Part shown: piece after piece, positions 5,788 to 6,663 of the stretch
Numbering within the stretch: the first letter of the stretch is position 1
Layout of the letters: every line of letters starts with the position of its first letter
From: DASXBA01 sp046729895
GTDB lineage: Bacteria > Actinomycetota > Thermoleophilia > Solirubrobacterales > Thermoleophilaceae
DNA length: 6,663 bases
Assembly (NCBI GenBank): GCA_046729895.1
Contig: JBKPHP010000109.1
Span: 1-6,663 of the forward strand
Direction: 5' to 3'
Position numbers and translations under genes: made by a program
Notes under the pieces: generated by a model
What the model was told of the DNA's origin: nothing
Databases searched by the model: none
Seen by the model: only the letters and a program-made list of their open reading frames with translations

Positions 5788-6663
5788 AACCGGTTCTGGC
5801 GTGGGTCGGTGGCGTCGGGCTGGCGCGGCGGGCATCAGCCGCGGCCATGCCGTCGAGCGCCGGCTCGGGGTCGCCCTCCCCGGCCGCAACCAGCGCACCA
5901 GCGAGCACGAGCGCCGGCAAGGTCACGGCGGGCACCTCCCAGTCCCAGTCGATCGCCGCGTGCGACAGCCACACGGTCCCCGCCGCGCAGGCTCCCGCGG
6001 CGAACGTGGGGTTCCGGCGAAGGGCTCGGCGGCCGGCCACGAGAACGCCGCCGAGGAACATGGCGAACGCGAGCAGGCCGGGCAGACCGAGCTCGGTCGC
6101 CATCTCGAGCGGCAGGGAGTGGACCTCGCGCGCGGCCTCGAGGACGGGCCTCTCCTTGAACCACACGGCGCGGAAGCCGCCCGCGCCAACGCCCTTGAGC
6201 GGATGCCGGGCGAACGCTTTCACACCGAGCCGCCAGTAGTCGTAGCGCCTTGACTCGATCGTGGTGAGGCGCGACGCGCCGTGCCGCCGCGAGAGCTGGT
6301 CCGCGCGGCCCTTCTCCCCGAGGCCGCCGACGACGAGCCCGGTGAGCCCCAGACAGACGGCGGCCGCGGCCACGGCCGGAAGGCGGCTCGCCCCCCGGAG
6401 CCTCCCTGTTGGGACATGGCCCTTGCCCTCCGCCGCTCCCAGCCACGCCTGCGCGAAGGCGGCCGCGGCCATCACGGCGACCACGATCGCCAGCATGATC
6501 GCCCCGTCCCTCTCGCGGCGAGCGACCGTTCCCACGAGCGACTCGACCCCGGGGAAGGCGGTCGAGCTGGCCGCAGCGATCACGCCGGCGCCGACCACGG
6601 TACCCGCTGCCCGCAGCTGCGACCACGACGGAGCGGCCGCGAGCACCACGATGAGGCCTATCG
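5774..6663 (-). CDS. O-antigen ligase/polymerase (Wzy/WaaL type), C-terminal part
   Basis: The frame stays open to the right edge, reading I-G-L-I before the GTG at 6649, so the true start lies outside; 291 residues follow that GTG. Several hydrophobic membrane segments are visible: around 14-32, 50-70, 92-110, 187-207 and 214-256. Between them lies the large external loop with the Wzy_C-type signature: SRRYDYWRLGVKAFARHPLKGVGAGGF (133-159, described in parts: R135, R140, H149, GxGxGxF), then EVHSL at 175-179 (H177) and ELGLPGLLAF at 186-195. Such proteins polymerise O-antigen units or join glycans to an acceptor on the outer face of the membrane. This fits the glycosyltransferases downstream. 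The last 35 or so residues are Pro/Ala-rich and polar. The TGA end overlaps the 3' end of the convergent TPR-like gene. Confidence 0.88.
   Translation of the reverse strand, partial: IGLIVVLAAAPSWSQLRAAGTVVGAGVIAAASSTAFPGVESLVGTVARRERDGAIMLAIVVAVMAAAAFAQAWLGAAEGKGHVPTGRLRGASRLPAVAAAAVCLGLTGLVVGGLGEKGRADQLSRRHGASRLTTIESRRYDYWRLGVKAFARHPLKGVGAGGFRAVWFKERPVLEAAREVHSLPLEMATELGLPGLLAFAMFLGGVLVAGRRALRRNPTFAAGACAAGTVWLSHAAIDWDWEVPAVTLPALVLAGALVAAGEGDPEPALDGMAAADARRASPTPPTHARTGFSGS

Noticed and set aside
5783..5800. Palindrome aaccggtt (5788-5795) at the convergent gene ends as a terminator
   Set aside because: An eight-base perfect palindrome without a loop or U-tract cannot form a credible intrinsic terminator.
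4974..6239. Long plus-strand open frame of 421 codons across the GT2 duplicate, TPR-like gene and ligase
   Set aside because: It has biased, motif-free composition and runs in the wrong frame through the accepted TPR-like gene and antisense to the ligase signature.

Overview
The window is very GC-rich, and its third codon positions are dominated by G and C. Gene content and protein style (Ala/Arg-rich proteins, GTG and TTG starts) suggest a high-GC actinobacterium. The look of the glycosyltransferases and the O-antigen-ligase-type protein makes the Thermoleophilia (Solirubrobacterales/Gaiellales) my best guess, but this is recognition from memory and not a placement. The window looks like part of a surface-polysaccharide / cell-envelope locus.

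Layout, read along the minus strand from right to left. 6663-5774: C-terminal part of a Wzy/WaaL-type O-antigen polymerase or ligase, running off the right edge. 5328-4658: a broken second copy of a GT2 (DPM1-like) glycosyltransferase. 4656-3767: a WbbL-like GT2 glycosyltransferase, also frame-broken. 3741-2554: an intact GT4 (WbaZ-like) glycosyltransferase. 2512-1883: DNA-3-methyladenine glycosylase I (tag). 1898-1212: the intact GT2 paralogue, overlapping tag by 16 bp. 1165-53: an M20-family metallopeptidase. 56-1: the first 18 codons of another gene, joined to the peptidase by an ATGA overlap. The only plus-strand gene I accept is 5392-5787, a 131-residue membrane-anchored TPR-like protein. 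It lies between the broken GT2 copy and the ligase and converges on the ligase with a 14-bp overlap. No stretch over 300 bases lacks a gene; the gaps are 1166-1211, 2513-2553, 3742-3766 and 5329-5391.

The three glycosyltransferase types plus the polymerase/ligase would fit assembly of a lipid-linked glycan: a polyprenyl-phosphate sugar donor or first sugar (DPM1-like), chain extension (WbbL-like and WbaZ-like), then polymerisation or transfer at the membrane. Tag is a DNA-repair gene caught in the same co-directional run. The peptidase's substrate cannot be read from sequence.

The most notable signal is that the 4658-5328 segment is a diverged duplicate of 1212-1898. It is 16 nt shorter, with frame-changing gaps at six places, and frame damage continues into the next gene. 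Conserved protein sequence survives in every frame segment, so this is either very recent decay or a stretch of poor base calling. A 14-nt exact match just upstream of both copies lies, at the intact copy, inside the end of tag, so the duplicated unit probably came from the tag-linked locus. I found no CRISPR array, RNA gene, insertion sequence or convincing undescribed system.
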